Assembly (NCBI RefSeq): GCF_015547515.1
Contig: NZ_JADMVE010000009.1
Span: 62,930-126,929, forward strand
Direction: 5' to 3'
Length of the DNA stretch: 64,000 bases
From: Eubacterium sp. 1001713B170207_170306_E7
GTDB lineage: Bacteria; Bacillota; Clostridia; Eubacteriales; Eubacteriaceae
Positions 24,650 through 33,538 of the stretch are shown here, one piece after another; the first letter of the stretch is position 1; each line of letters starts with the position of its first letter. The notes beneath the pieces were generated by a model. That model searched no databases, had not been told where the DNA came from, and worked only from the letters and a program-made list of their open reading frames with translations. Both the position numbers and the translations under genes were made by a program.

Positions 24650-25963
24650 TTAATTAAAGAAACCAATAAAGCCTGTCGCAAGGAAATATACGAACACCGG
24701 CACTGTGAGGAATTTATACAGAACATCTTCCCATGCGCCGTATTTAATAACCGATGTCGGATTAATCCATTCTTCACGCACGCGTTTCGCTTTATAAAAC
24801 CACGCCAGATAAAGCGCGATCCCCGTTGCAGCAGCCGTATACAGGAAGGTTCCAACCAAATAATCGAAATGTTCCAGGAACTCAGCAATCCAGATACATG
24901 GAATTGCCCCGATAATGGCGACAAGTGTTACAATGATAACAGCCGTTCTTCTCTTGAGGCCAAAGCTGTCGATCAAAACCGCAACCGGTACTTCCCAGGC
25001 GGACATGGTTGTGGATAAGCCTGCGAACAGCAACGCAATCAGGAAAAACACCAGCCAGACAGGACCGCCAGCCAGCTGCTCGAAAACTTTTGGCAATACC
25101 ATGAAAATGAGGCCGCTTCCCGCGTCCGGGTTCATCCCAAAGAGGATAACTGCCGGGATCATTGCAAAGCCGCTTAAAACGCAGATTAACATCTGAGTAA
25201 TATTAACCGTTACCAGATCTGTACCAATGTCCGCTTTATCAGAGCAGTAGCTGCCAAAGGTTATCAGATAACCGGGGCCACAGCCAATTGCGAACAAGGC
25301 CATGCCAGCCGCTTCAACCCATAGCTTTGGATTGGCCCATTGGGAAAAATCCGGACGGACATAAAACTCGATTCCTTCAATGATACCAGGTAAGGTACAG
25401 ATACGAATTACTAAAACTACCAGAATGACGAAAAGGGTTGGCAAAAGGATTTTACATGCTTTTTCAATCCCACCCTTGATGCCGCCCAGGCAGATAACAC
25501 CCGTTAAAATATCAAGCCCGGCGACAATCAAGAACACAACGATTTTATTGTTCGATATAACGCTGTAAAAACCCTCCGGATCCGCCAAAAATGGTGACCC
25601 CGCAACCGTATAGTAGATGTACTGCACAACATTTGCCATAATAACCGGGTAATAAAACATTAGCAGCAATGGAATCAATGCAATAAACGTCCCGATAACT
25701 TTACCTTTTTTGCCAGCCAAAGACTCCAGCGCGCCGGCGACACCGGATTTTGTATGCCGTCCCAGCCCCACTTCTCCCCAAGCGGCTGGAATAACGATAA
25801 TGATACTGATCAGAAAAAATGCCAGAACAAAAGCGCCGCCACCATATTTCGCTGTCAGCATTGGAAAGCGCCACATTGCGCCAACACCAATTGCCATCCC
25901 CAAGGTTGACAAGATATAGCCTATCCGTGATCCCCAGGCACCACGGCTTTTTTTATCATTCAT
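24650..25963 (-). CDS. Neurotransmitter:sodium symporter (NSS) family transporter
   Basis: The 437-residue protein begins with the NSS signature (RGAWGSRIGYILSTLGMAIGVGAMWRFPMLTAKYGGGAFVLAF), which contains the sodium- and amino-acid-binding parts of TM1 and TM2. It has 11-12 membrane segments. Bacterial NSS proteins import amino acids with Na+. A 33-residue membrane peptide resembling MetS is encoded 14 bases upstream. The position beside the catabolic island suggests it imports the substrate, but no shared operator was found in its promoter region. Confidence 0.9.
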   Translation of the reverse strand: MNDKKSRGAWGSRIGYILSTLGMAIGVGAMWRFPMLTAKYGGGAFVLAFFLISIIIVIPAAWGEVGLGRHTKSGVAGALESLAGKKGKVIGTFIALIPLLLMFYYPVIMANVVQYIYYTVAGSPFLADPEGFYSVISNNKIVVFLIVAGLDILTGVICLGGIKGGIEKACKILLPTLFVILVVLVIRICTLPGIIEGIEFYVRPDFSQWANPKLWVEAAGMALFAIGCGPGYLITFGSYCSDKADIGTDLVTVNITQMLICVLSGFAMIPAVILFGMNPDAGSGLIFMVLPKVFEQLAGGPVWLVFFLIALLFAGLSTTMSAWEVPVAVLIDSFGLKRRTAVIIVTLVAIIGAIPCIWIAEFLEHFDYLVGTFLYTAAATGIALYLAWFYKAKRVREEWINPTSVIKYGAWEDVLYKFLTVPVFVYFLATGFIGFFN

Positions 25964-25977
25964 TTTATTATCCCCTT

Positions 25978-26079
25978 TTAGATCTCTTTATTTTTCAATG
26001 CATGTGCAATTAAAAAAATACTACCCCCACCGAGAACCACACCATAAAATATCAACATAATCCAAGTGCCGATCGACAT
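25978..26079 (-). CDS. MetS-like small subunit of the NSS transporter, 33 aa
   Basis: An ATG nine bases after AGGAGG opens a 33-codon frame with one membrane segment (IGTWIMLIFYGVVLGGGSIF) and a charged end (ALKNKEI). It stops 14 bases before the transporter start, whose ribosome-binding site (AAGGGG) fills the gap. Size, topology and position match the MetS small subunits of MetP-type NSS transporters. MetS is required for methionine/alanine uptake in Corynebacterium glutamicum. It is easy to miss because of its length. Confidence 0.75.
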   Translation of the reverse strand: MSIGTWIMLIFYGVVLGGGSIFLIAHALKNKEI

Positions 26080-26132
26080 TTTTAACCTCCTGATTTTTAA
26101 AAACACTTTACCAATTACTGTTAAATTACTCG

Positions 26133-26251
26133 ATTTTCACTAATCATGTCGATATAACTCGATCTTCTTGAGAAATAAAATGAATTTTTAAAATAGGCTT
26201 GCTAATTATAAAAACCATGGTATTATTATCACAAAAGAGATTAGTGAAAAT
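26133..26251. repeat. 13-bp inverted repeat upstream of the transporter operon
   Basis: ATTTTCACTAATC (26133-26145) recurs in inverted form (26239-26251), separated by 93 bases. It lies between the terminator of the glycyl radical enzyme operon and the transporter operon. It may bind a regulator by looping. I see no clear -10/-35 pair and no gene in 26080-26391. Confidence 0.4.
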
Positions 26252-26327
26252 TTTATTTATAGTAATCTGTTATTTTAAAGACGAATAACCATATTACTTT
26301 TTACTTTTCACTTTTAATTTCTTTTAA

Positions 26328-26368
26328 AACTATGCAGAAGAGTTGGACTAGAACTCTTTTGCATAGTT
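26328..26368 (-). terminator. Terminator of the glycyl radical enzyme operon
   Basis: A 17-bp stem with one G-U pair (26328-26344 with 26352-26368) lies 24 bases after the enzyme stop. The tail is only moderately T-rich. Confidence 0.65.
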
Positions 26369-26391
26369 ACTTGGCTTTTTGATTTGAAAAT

Positions 26392-28752
26392 TTATAGACT
26401 TTGCTGAGCTGTTCTTGCAATGACATTTTCCTGAACATCTTTATCCAACTCAATAAAATACGCAGAATATCCCGCGACTCGAACCATCAAATTTCGATGG
26501 TTTTCCGGATGAATTTGTGCATCTCTCAGCGTTTCCTCATCAACAACATTTATCTGAACATGTTCTCCATATTCGTCAAAATAAGATTTAATCAATGTTC
26601 CAAGAATATTCAAACCTTTCTCACCTTTAACGATAACCGGATCAAATTTCTGGTTGAGTAGCGTGCCAATCAAAGGACGGAACTGATCAATTTTGGAAAC
26701 CGAACGCAAAGCTGCGGTCGGACCGTTGACATCTCTGGATGCAGCTGGGGATGCATTATCCGCCAACGCTTCAAAGGCATGCCGTCCGTCAGGTGTAGCC
26801 CCAACACTTTTGCCCTGAAGGACATTAAAGGACTGTGAAAGAACTGACAAAACGTACTTACCATCTCTTGAATCAGGGTATTTTTCAATTTCATCTGTTG
26901 CGATTTCTACAATTTTTTGCGCGATCTCATCAACGTAATCATCGTCATTACCGTATTTAGGCGCATTATTCATCAGCATCTGTCTCAAAGGTTCATAATT
27001 TTTAAAATCATCCGCAATGGCTACTTTAAGTTCATCAAAACTTATCTTGTGCTCATCATAAACGAACTTCTTAATTGCTGCGATCGAATCCGCTGCATTA
27101 GCCATCGCAGTGATAAACGAACCTGAAAAATTATATTTTGCGCCACCTTCTTGCAATGTTTTCCCTTTTTCAATACAATCATCCACTAGGCTGGAAGACA
27201 ATAAAGCAGGAACCATATTGGCCTGACATGCGCCAACAATATTGTAGGCTTCACACATCAGCCTTGTAAAATATTCCATCTGCTTTTGGTAGGCATCCAT
27301 AAACTCCTCAAACGATTCAAATCGATTTGGATCACCGGTCTTAAGTCCAACCTGCTTTCCTGTAAGCGGGTCAACACCATCATTCAGAACAAACTCAACA
27401 AGCTTCACGGTATTAATGTAACCTACAACCGGTCTGCCATCTGTTTTTCCGGTAACATAATTTTCAACGCAGCCTTCGATGCTCCAGTCTCTGGCTTCCT
27501 TGATAGTAGCTCCTTTTGAAAGAACAAGTGGAATAATCAGCTTATCGTTAAACATTGCCGGTGTTGCAAGACCATCCTGTATCATTGTCAGTGCCTTCTT
27601 GAAAAATTCTTCATTAATAGCATCATGGTAGCGGAAAGATATGGTTGGCTGTGTTGTTTTCACTTCGCTGGTTGCCTGCAGAATACAGAAAGAAAATTCA
27701 TTGACTGCATCTTTACCATTCGGTGTTACGCCGCCAACCGCACAGTTTTGCCACATAGGATATCCTGCAAAAGCTTGTGCGTCAAAGTCGTCGCGCACTT
27801 TAATAATTTCTGTTATTTTAATCCACAAACACTCAATATACTCTACGCATTGATCAAAGGTGATAAGACCTTCTTCAATATCTTTTTTGTAAAAAGGGAA
27901 CATCGTTTGATCAAACCGCCCAAGACCAATAGAGTGTCCATTTGTTTCAATCTGCATAATCAAGTGCATAAACCAGAAAAACTGGAGTGCTTCATAGGTG
28001 GTCTGCGGCGGGTTCTCAGGAACATTCGCACAATTGCTGGCAATTTGTAAAAGCTCCTTTTTTCGTTTTGGTTCGCTTTCTTTTTCAGCCATTTCCTTAG
28101 CTAATTTTTCATAGCGTCGTGCAAAGTCTATGCAAGCTTCACAAACAATAATTACACCCTGCCAAAAATCAATCTGGCGCTGTGTATTATGATTAACAAA
28201 CTCAACAGCATCAATTTTTCTCTGTACTTTTTCTATAATTCCTTTTAATCCTAAGCTGAAAACTTTTGGATAATTGGGAACCACATGTCCTGTGGAGGTA
28301 GTTCTTGAGCCAACAGACAAAACCCCAAGTTGTTCGACCTCCAATACTTCCTCTGTTAACTGATCATCAACAAGCTCCTTAAAACTATTATTTTTCCAAA
28401 ACTCAAGATCCTCAAGAAGCTTTTCTTTATTTTCATCGCTAATGAATAAAGGGTCCGTTGGTCTGGTAGAAAAGGTATCAATCGTCTCAATAATCCAATT
28501 TGCTCCAAATTCAGGAAATACTGGAACTCCCCGATATTCTTTAGCTTGATTGCCGGCGAACAATTCATCGTCAGCAATGTATATCGTCATATTTGCCAAT
28601 AAATATTTTAATAGCTTGGCGCGTCTGAGCATTGGGGTATCACAGGAGCATTGTCTGTAGAATTTAGTAATTAATTCCGCGCGTTCAACACAAATGTGTG
28701 GTTTTGTTTCACGCATCCTATCTCTTAATTTTTCTACACGTCTGGTTATCAT
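26392..28752 (-). CDS. Glycyl radical enzyme of unknown substrate (dehydratase/decarboxylase clade)
   Basis: The product has 786 residues. The glycyl radical loop is at the C-terminus (RVAGYSAYF, radical Gly761). The active-site loop is GCVENYVTGK, with the thiyl Cys428 and base Glu430. This Cys-x-Glu pair is found in choline lyase, glycerol and hydroxyproline dehydratases and arylacetate decarboxylases, but not in pyruvate formate-lyase. The substrate-side motif ETNGHSIGLGRFDQ is also present. The Pro that usually follows GCVE in the dehydratases I know is Asn here, so the substrate may be new. The start at 28752 follows GGAGGA. Its activase is encoded 25 bases upstream. Confidence 0.88.
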   Translation of the reverse strand: MITRRVEKLRDRMRETKPHICVERAELITKFYRQCSCDTPMLRRAKLLKYLLANMTIYIADDELFAGNQAKEYRGVPVFPEFGANWIIETIDTFSTRPTDPLFISDENKEKLLEDLEFWKNNSFKELVDDQLTEEVLEVEQLGVLSVGSRTTSTGHVVPNYPKVFSLGLKGIIEKVQRKIDAVEFVNHNTQRQIDFWQGVIIVCEACIDFARRYEKLAKEMAEKESEPKRKKELLQIASNCANVPENPPQTTYEALQFFWFMHLIMQIETNGHSIGLGRFDQTMFPFYKKDIEEGLITFDQCVEYIECLWIKITEIIKVRDDFDAQAFAGYPMWQNCAVGGVTPNGKDAVNEFSFCILQATSEVKTTQPTISFRYHDAINEEFFKKALTMIQDGLATPAMFNDKLIIPLVLSKGATIKEARDWSIEGCVENYVTGKTDGRPVVGYINTVKLVEFVLNDGVDPLTGKQVGLKTGDPNRFESFEEFMDAYQKQMEYFTRLMCEAYNIVGACQANMVPALLSSSLVDDCIEKGKTLQEGGAKYNFSGSFITAMANAADSIAAIKKFVYDEHKISFDELKVAIADDFKNYEPLRQMLMNNAPKYGNDDDYVDEIAQKIVEIATDEIEKYPDSRDGKYVLSVLSQSFNVLQGKSVGATPDGRHAFEALADNASPAASRDVNGPTAALRSVSKIDQFRPLIGTLLNQKFDPVIVKGEKGLNILGTLIKSYFDEYGEHVQINVVDEETLRDAQIHPENHRNLMVRVAGYSAYFIELDKDVQENVIARTAQQSL

Positions 28753-28777
28753 TTTATATTCCTCCATTAATTTTGAG

Positions 28778-29725
28778 CTATTCATACTGCTCAAACCAGC
28801 ATTTCTTACCTGCTGGCATCAAAAACTGATTTATATAGTCAACGTATTCCAACATTTTTTCCTCTTCTGGTGTTTTAACATCCTTCAACGCATATTTCCT
28901 GCCCAGCATTTCATATTTATGAACCCCAAGAGCATGGTATGCTAACAGTTCAATACCCTTCGCATGATCGGCGGAGGCCACTAATTCAGCGATCCCTTTA
29001 AAATTTTCCAAACGGTCATTATAGCCTGGAACCACTGGAATTCGTACTGTTATTTTATTTCCCAAAGCATCAATTTTTTTAAAATTATCAATGATTCTTT
29101 CGTTTCCGCGTCCTGTCAAAACTTCATGTCTCTTTGAATCAATTTCTTTAATATCCATAAAAAGCAAATCTATGTATTGCATAGCTGGTGCAAAAAGCTG
29201 GTATTCTGCATAACCACAGGTTTCAACAGCTACATTTATTCCCAACGTTTTACACTCCCGGGCCGCATTCAAAAGAAAATCAGGATGTGTTAACGGTTCT
29301 CCTCCTGAAAAGGTAACTCCACCATTAGAATTGGTATAATAAATTCTATCGCGCTGTACCTTTTCCATAAGCCTTTCGATGGTCATTTCTTCTCCAACCA
29401 CACGCTTCGATTTTGCATAGCATACTTCTGTACAAATACCACACACATTGCATATGCCTCTGTCTATAACACCGTGACCGCTTGCATCTAATGTGATACA
29501 CCGTTTTGGACACTTTTCAATACAAACACCACAACCTATGCAATGTGATTGGGTATCTGCAATCTCTTTTCCGTATTCCTGCGACTCTGGATTTGCACAC
29601 CATAAGCAGTTCAATGGACAACCTTTTAAAAAAACAATCGTGCGTATTCCAGGTCCATCATGAATTGAACATTTTTGGATATTAAACACCAGTGCAGTGT
29701 CTCTACTGTTCCAGTACCGGTTCAT
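28778..29725 (-). CDS. Glycyl radical enzyme activase (radical SAM)
   Basis: The 315-residue protein has the radical SAM motif CPLNCLWC (Cys36, 40, 43). It is followed by two ferredoxin clusters (CIGCGVCIEKCPKRC and CNVCGICTEVC), as in activases of the glycerol dehydratase, choline lyase and arylacetate decarboxylase type. SGGEPL and GIRTIVFLKGC are also conserved. It generates the glycyl radical on the next gene product. The start overlaps the end of the antiporter gene by 23 bases. The ATG at 29725 or the one at 29734 could be used, and both have weak ribosome-binding sites. Confidence 0.88.
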   Translation of the reverse strand: MNRYWNSRDTALVFNIQKCSIHDGPGIRTIVFLKGCPLNCLWCANPESQEYGKEIADTQSHCIGCGVCIEKCPKRCITLDASGHGVIDRGICNVCGICTEVCYAKSKRVVGEEMTIERLMEKVQRDRIYYTNSNGGVTFSGGEPLTHPDFLLNAARECKTLGINVAVETCGYAEYQLFAPAMQYIDLLFMDIKEIDSKRHEVLTGRGNERIIDNFKKIDALGNKITVRIPVVPGYNDRLENFKGIAELVASADHAKGIELLAYHALGVHKYEMLGRKYALKDVKTPEEEKMLEYVDYINQFLMPAGKKCWFEQYE

Positions 29726-31151
29726 CTTGATCATTTTTCTTTTTAGTATAGAGAACACCAAATCCTGTCACCGCACAGATAACAGCGAATATTGGTGTTG
29801 CATATCCCATTAAGTAATAAGGTGCATATTCTGCTACCGCAACACCTAATGTTAACGAACAATAAATACCATTTGTTCCCCAAGGAACAAGTGGTGCCAT
29901 GACTGTTGCACCATCCTGAATAGTCCTTCCCAGAACACGTCGGTCAATTCCCTGTTCATCAAATTTTTTACCCATAGCGTTAGCTGGAAGAAGCATTGCA
30001 AGGTATGGATCTGCCGCAAAAAAACTTAAGGCAATAGCCATAACAAGCGTGGTTGTAATAAGTCCTGCACGATTTTTGGTTAATCCACTGATTTTTCCAA
30101 TGACAATACTCATTACACCAGTACGTTCTAAGCATCCGGCAAGAGCTAATGAAAATAACATCAGCATCACTGTCGATGTCATTGAGTTCAATCCACCACG
30201 GGTCAACAAACTGTCAATAACCTCGACACCTGTTTCAGAAACATATCCCGAATGCATAAAAGTTAAGCAGGAAGCTATATCTTGTCCTTGAATAATAAAT
30301 GTGAAAAATGCCCCCATCAGCGATGCGATAATCATAGTTGGAATGGCGGGTACTTTTAAAATAATCATTGCCAATAACAAAATTAATGGTATTATTAATA
30401 TAGGTGAAAGATTAAAGGAAGAAGCAAGCCCATCCGTAATGGCCTGTATCTGTGATATATCTGCTGTCCCTGACCCGTATCTAAACCCAAGGAAAACAAA
30501 AACAACTGCACTGACAAGCAGGGAAGGACCTGTGGTATAAATCATTGCACGAACCACTTCGTAAAGTCCTCCTTTTGATACAGCAGCGGCAAAATTTGTT
30601 GTATCGGAAACCGGCGATTGTTTATCACCAAAATAAGCACCACAAAGAATCGCCCCGGCAGTCAGACCTGCTGGAATTCCTAAACCGATTCCGACGCCCA
30701 TGAAGGCGACCCCAATTGTTCCGACGGTTGTCCATGATGACCCCGTTACAATAGACATGATGCAGCATAGCAGCAGAATAGATAACAAAAACCATTGTGG
30801 TGAGAAAATTTTAAGTCCATAATAAATAACCAGTGGCACAGTACCGCTGGACATCCAAGTTCCAACAGTAACCCCAATCAGGCAAATAATCAAAATTGCC
30901 TCTATGGATTCTGAAATGCTTTTACAGATACTATTGCGCATATCTTTCCACGGAATACGCAGATAAATACTGTAAACCAAAAGGACTGTGACACTCATTA
31001 AAATTGGAATATGAGGGTCTAGTTTAAGGCCTACCACGCCGATCAACAGGACCCCGATTGCAGCTATCAAAACAATGACAGAGATTCCAAAAGTCGTTTT
31101 TCTTTCCGGTTTAACTTCTTTTGCTGTTTCGTTATTTTTAAATAGTTTCAT
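29703..31151 (-). CDS. NhaC-family Na+ antiporter
   Basis: The 482-residue protein has about 12 membrane segments and NhaC motifs (GTWMSSGTVPLVIYYGL, TGSSWTTVGTIGVAFMGVG, CGAYFGDKQSPVSDTTNFAA, DGATVMAPLVPWGTNG). The family includes Na+/H+ antiporters and the malate-Na+/lactate-H+ antiporter MleN. Within an operon for carboxylate chemistry it may export an acid product in exchange for Na+ or restore the Na+ gradient used by the NSS symporter. The start at 31151 is preceded by AAGAAAGAG, which is a weak site. Confidence 0.85.
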   Translation of the reverse strand: MKLFKNNETAKEVKPERKTTFGISVIVLIAAIGVLLIGVVGLKLDPHIPILMSVTVLLVYSIYLRIPWKDMRNSICKSISESIEAILIICLIGVTVGTWMSSGTVPLVIYYGLKIFSPQWFLLSILLLCCIMSIVTGSSWTTVGTIGVAFMGVGIGLGIPAGLTAGAILCGAYFGDKQSPVSDTTNFAAAVSKGGLYEVVRAMIYTTGPSLLVSAVVFVFLGFRYGSGTADISQIQAITDGLASSFNLSPILIIPLILLLAMIILKVPAIPTMIIASLMGAFFTFIIQGQDIASCLTFMHSGYVSETGVEVIDSLLTRGGLNSMTSTVMLMLFSLALAGCLERTGVMSIVIGKISGLTKNRAGLITTTLVMAIALSFFAADPYLAMLLPANAMGKKFDEQGIDRRVLGRTIQDGATVMAPLVPWGTNGIYCSLTLGVAVAEYAPYYLMGYATPIFAVICAVTGFGVLYTKKKNDQDEPVLEQ

Positions 31152-31235
31152 GGTTTTCTCTTTCTTAAATTTCACTTACCTGCGAAAAGGTTGTAGCGAA
31201 CCTTTTCGCATTTTCCTTTTGAACCGTTAAACGTC

Positions 31236-32129
31236 CTATTTTTCCTGATAGTCCTCAATGTTTTTAATGACTTTCTGGCTTAGTCTGACTTTCGACAAAG
31301 CGGATGTTCCCGCCGCTTTATCTGGGCAAAAAACATTCGGGTAGTTTGAAAACTCTTTTGAACCAAGACCACCAAACGTATCGCTCAGTGCGTAATTTTT
31401 TTTGTTTTGCAACCACTTTTTCAAAGCTCTTATTTCATGTGAAGGCCCAATTGAAGTGTTTACAAAAATTTTGCCATTACCAAAGATTTCAAATGCACGC
31501 TCATCCATCAAAATAACGTTTTTATTCAAACATGTACATAGGATTTCTGCCTTTTCAAGCAAATCGTCTTTTGGGAGCCATATAAAGCCCTCTTTATCCT
31601 CTACTTTCGGTTTTCTCGTTCTGCTGAAATAGTAAACATTGGCGCCAAAAAATTTCAAGGCACGGGCAACCATAATACCACTTGTTCCCATTCCCATCAC
31701 GCCAATATTAATATCTGTAAGCTCCATTGGTGTATTTTTCCACATAACTCCACCAAATCCATGCAGAAGCCGAACAAGTTCGCTGATTACGTACTCAGGT
31801 ACTCCCTCATCACCATAATCACGGACTCCTTTTACCACAATTCCCTTTTTTTCTGCGGTAAGAATATCTACATTGGCATTTTCCGGTGCGTACAGACTGC
31901 AGCACATCCCAATATACTTAATATTCGGACAGGCATCCAGCACTTCGCTGTCAATCTGGCTTGTGTAGCTTAGCAAGACCGCATCAGCGTCGCCAATCCG
32001 CTTGATGATCGCGGCGTTATCCTCTGGAATACTGTAATAAAACTGCACTTTTTCCGCATATTGTGACAGTGCATTTTCCGCTTCCGGTGTCAGATTCAAC
32101 CGTTCAATTGCCACCATTTTTTTGAACAT
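31236..32129 (-). CDS. D-2-hydroxyacid dehydrogenase-like protein lacking catalytic residues
   Basis: The product has 297 residues. The fold is that of D-isomer-specific 2-hydroxyacid dehydrogenases, with GMGTSG (146-151) as the NAD site. The catalytic Arg of the NTARG motif is Ile227 (NTSIGP), the His of the PHIAG motif is replaced (PDKAAGT, Asp270), and the Glu-containing DVFxxEP motif is unrecognisable (SDTFGGLG). It should still bind a nucleotide but is unlikely to oxidise a hydroxy acid by the usual mechanism. It lies between the DUF362 and antiporter genes in the same operon. The start follows AAGGGGA. Confidence 0.8.
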   Translation of the reverse strand: MFKKMVAIERLNLTPEAENALSQYAEKVQFYYSIPEDNAAIIKRIGDADAVLLSYTSQIDSEVLDACPNIKYIGMCCSLYAPENANVDILTAEKKGIVVKGVRDYGDEGVPEYVISELVRLLHGFGGVMWKNTPMELTDINIGVMGMGTSGIMVARALKFFGANVYYFSRTRKPKVEDKEGFIWLPKDDLLEKAEILCTCLNKNVILMDERAFEIFGNGKIFVNTSIGPSHEIRALKKWLQNKKNYALSDTFGGLGSKEFSNYPNVFCPDKAAGTSALSKVRLSQKVIKNIEDYQEK

Positions 32130-32164
32130 ACTTTTCCCCTTATATTTAACTTACTTAATAAACG

Positions 32165-33370
32165 TTAGTTTATTTTTTCTTCATCCGCGTCGCTGTATCT
32201 TCGGCCGACCTTCACTTCATCGCCGACAATTCCCTGTACAACAAAGACATTTCCCGGAGGGCATCCTTTTACTGAACGGCCCTTACCCTTGAGCGGATTG
32301 GTACATTTTCCGATTAACACGGTGTTTTCCGGCGTGGATTCCGGTGGCAGTTCTTCTTCCTTTACCGGCCCTACAACCAAAATTTTTCCTTCCAGGTATT
32401 GCGTTAATTCCTGGCTTTTCAAATCCATCAATGAACTGATAACGGTATTACGGCAGCCTGTACAGGCACCTTCAGCAAAGATCAGCTTATAGGGCGGCAA
32501 GCCTTCAATTTCCACTTCACTCGAGCGTTTAAAACGGTGTTTAACGTCTTCAATGGATTTTCCTTTAATCTCAATTTTATCAAGATCCATTTCGCCAAGT
32601 CCTCTGGCATTCGCCTCAACTGTCAACATTGGCTCGTCCACGTTGTAGCCCATAATAACGCTGGCTACAGCATCACAGGCGACCACGTCTTTTGAAGCAA
32701 CGATGAGATCCATTACAACGGTTTCACCAAAAATCGGCCCCAGCCCCTGCTGGCAAAATGTACCGTCAATAACATTTAACACAGGCTTAATGGTCTGGAT
32801 AATGTCGATGACGCCGTTTATAACGCCAATGGAGTGAAATTCCTTTTTCTGAACATCGCCGATCAAACCTTTCAGATTTTTCAGACCAAGCGTCACCTCT
32901 GTCTGATCATGGGTCTTCATAACCGGAACAGTGATAATGGCATCGGCTTCGGCTACAACATCCCAGGAGCTTAATTCTTTGATTAACTTTCCATCCGGCA
33001 CAGGAATTTTTACTTTTTTGGCCTGTTTTTTCAAGTCAATAACCTGATAGCCTTCTTCTCGCAGCTGGTCGTAACCGCAGGCTTTTATGACTTCCTCTGT
33101 ATCAACGCCTGCTGCGCTGGATTCTGCGATAATGGCCTCAGCTCCCTCTTCTTTTACGAGTTCTGCAATAGCTTTAACGACTTCCCAACGTGTAACCCCT
33201 CCTGATAAACGATCGTCAGGCACGGCAACCAGATTCGGTTTGATCAAAACCTTATATCCCGGTTTGATAATATCGCTAATGCCACCGCAGTCAGAAATCA
33301 CCTGTCTTACTGTCTTTTCAATGTTTGCATAATCATTACCTTCAGTTTTTTGAATTGATACTACTGACAT
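32165..33370 (-). CDS. DUF362 domain protein
   Basis: The product has 401 residues. The DUF362 core is clear (GYKVLIKPNLVAVPDDRLSGGVTRWEVVKAIAELV, ITVPVMKTHDQTEVTLGLKNLKGLIGD). Unlike many relatives it has no ferredoxin domain. A few Cys near the end (ACTGCRN, KCTN, KGCPPGN) could hold a cluster. The family's function is not established. It is the first gene of the operon that encodes the glycyl radical enzyme, directly behind a consensus promoter and the proposed IclR operator. Confidence 0.8.
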   Translation of the reverse strand: MSVVSIQKTEGNDYANIEKTVRQVISDCGGISDIIKPGYKVLIKPNLVAVPDDRLSGGVTRWEVVKAIAELVKEEGAEAIIAESSAAGVDTEEVIKACGYDQLREEGYQVIDLKKQAKKVKIPVPDGKLIKELSSWDVVAEADAIITVPVMKTHDQTEVTLGLKNLKGLIGDVQKKEFHSIGVINGVIDIIQTIKPVLNVIDGTFCQQGLGPIFGETVVMDLIVASKDVVACDAVASVIMGYNVDEPMLTVEANARGLGEMDLDKIEIKGKSIEDVKHRFKRSSEVEIEGLPPYKLIFAEGACTGCRNTVISSLMDLKSQELTQYLEGKILVVGPVKEEELPPESTPENTVLIGKCTNPLKGKGRSVKGCPPGNVFVVQGIVGDEVKVGRRYSDADEEKIN

Positions 33371-33419
33371 ACTTACTATAACTCCTTTCTCATACCCTGG
33401 AATTCACTTCCGCGTATTG

Positions 33420-33446
33420 ATTCCACATTGCGGAATCAATGATTCC
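33420..33446. promoter_or_regulatory. IclR-type operator of the DUF362/glycyl radical operon
   Basis: The layout is ATTCC-N7-GGAAT-N5-ATTCC over 27 bases. The outer symmetry extends at 33417-33439 (TTGATTCC-N7-GGAATCAA). It lies 12 bases downstream of the -10 box. The same 27-base layout occurs at 45749-45775 with 22 identical bases. Confidence 0.75.
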
Positions 33447-33458
33447 ATTTATGAATTG

Positions 33459-33487
33459 ATTATATCCGGTATTGCAACAATTGTCAA
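33459..33487 (-). promoter_or_regulatory. Consensus promoter of the DUF362/glycyl radical operon
   Basis: TTGACA (33482-33487) and TATAAT (33459-33464) on the minus strand have a 17-base spacer. Such a perfect promoter would need repression by the operator downstream. Confidence 0.85.
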
Positions 33488-33538
33488 TATGAAATTTTTT
33501 GTAAAGAAAACAACTTTTAAACTTTACTGTAAATTGCT

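Noticed and set aside
26392-28752. Pyruvate formate-lyase assignment
   Set aside because: The active site has GCVE instead of the adjacent Cys-Cys pair of formate-lyases.
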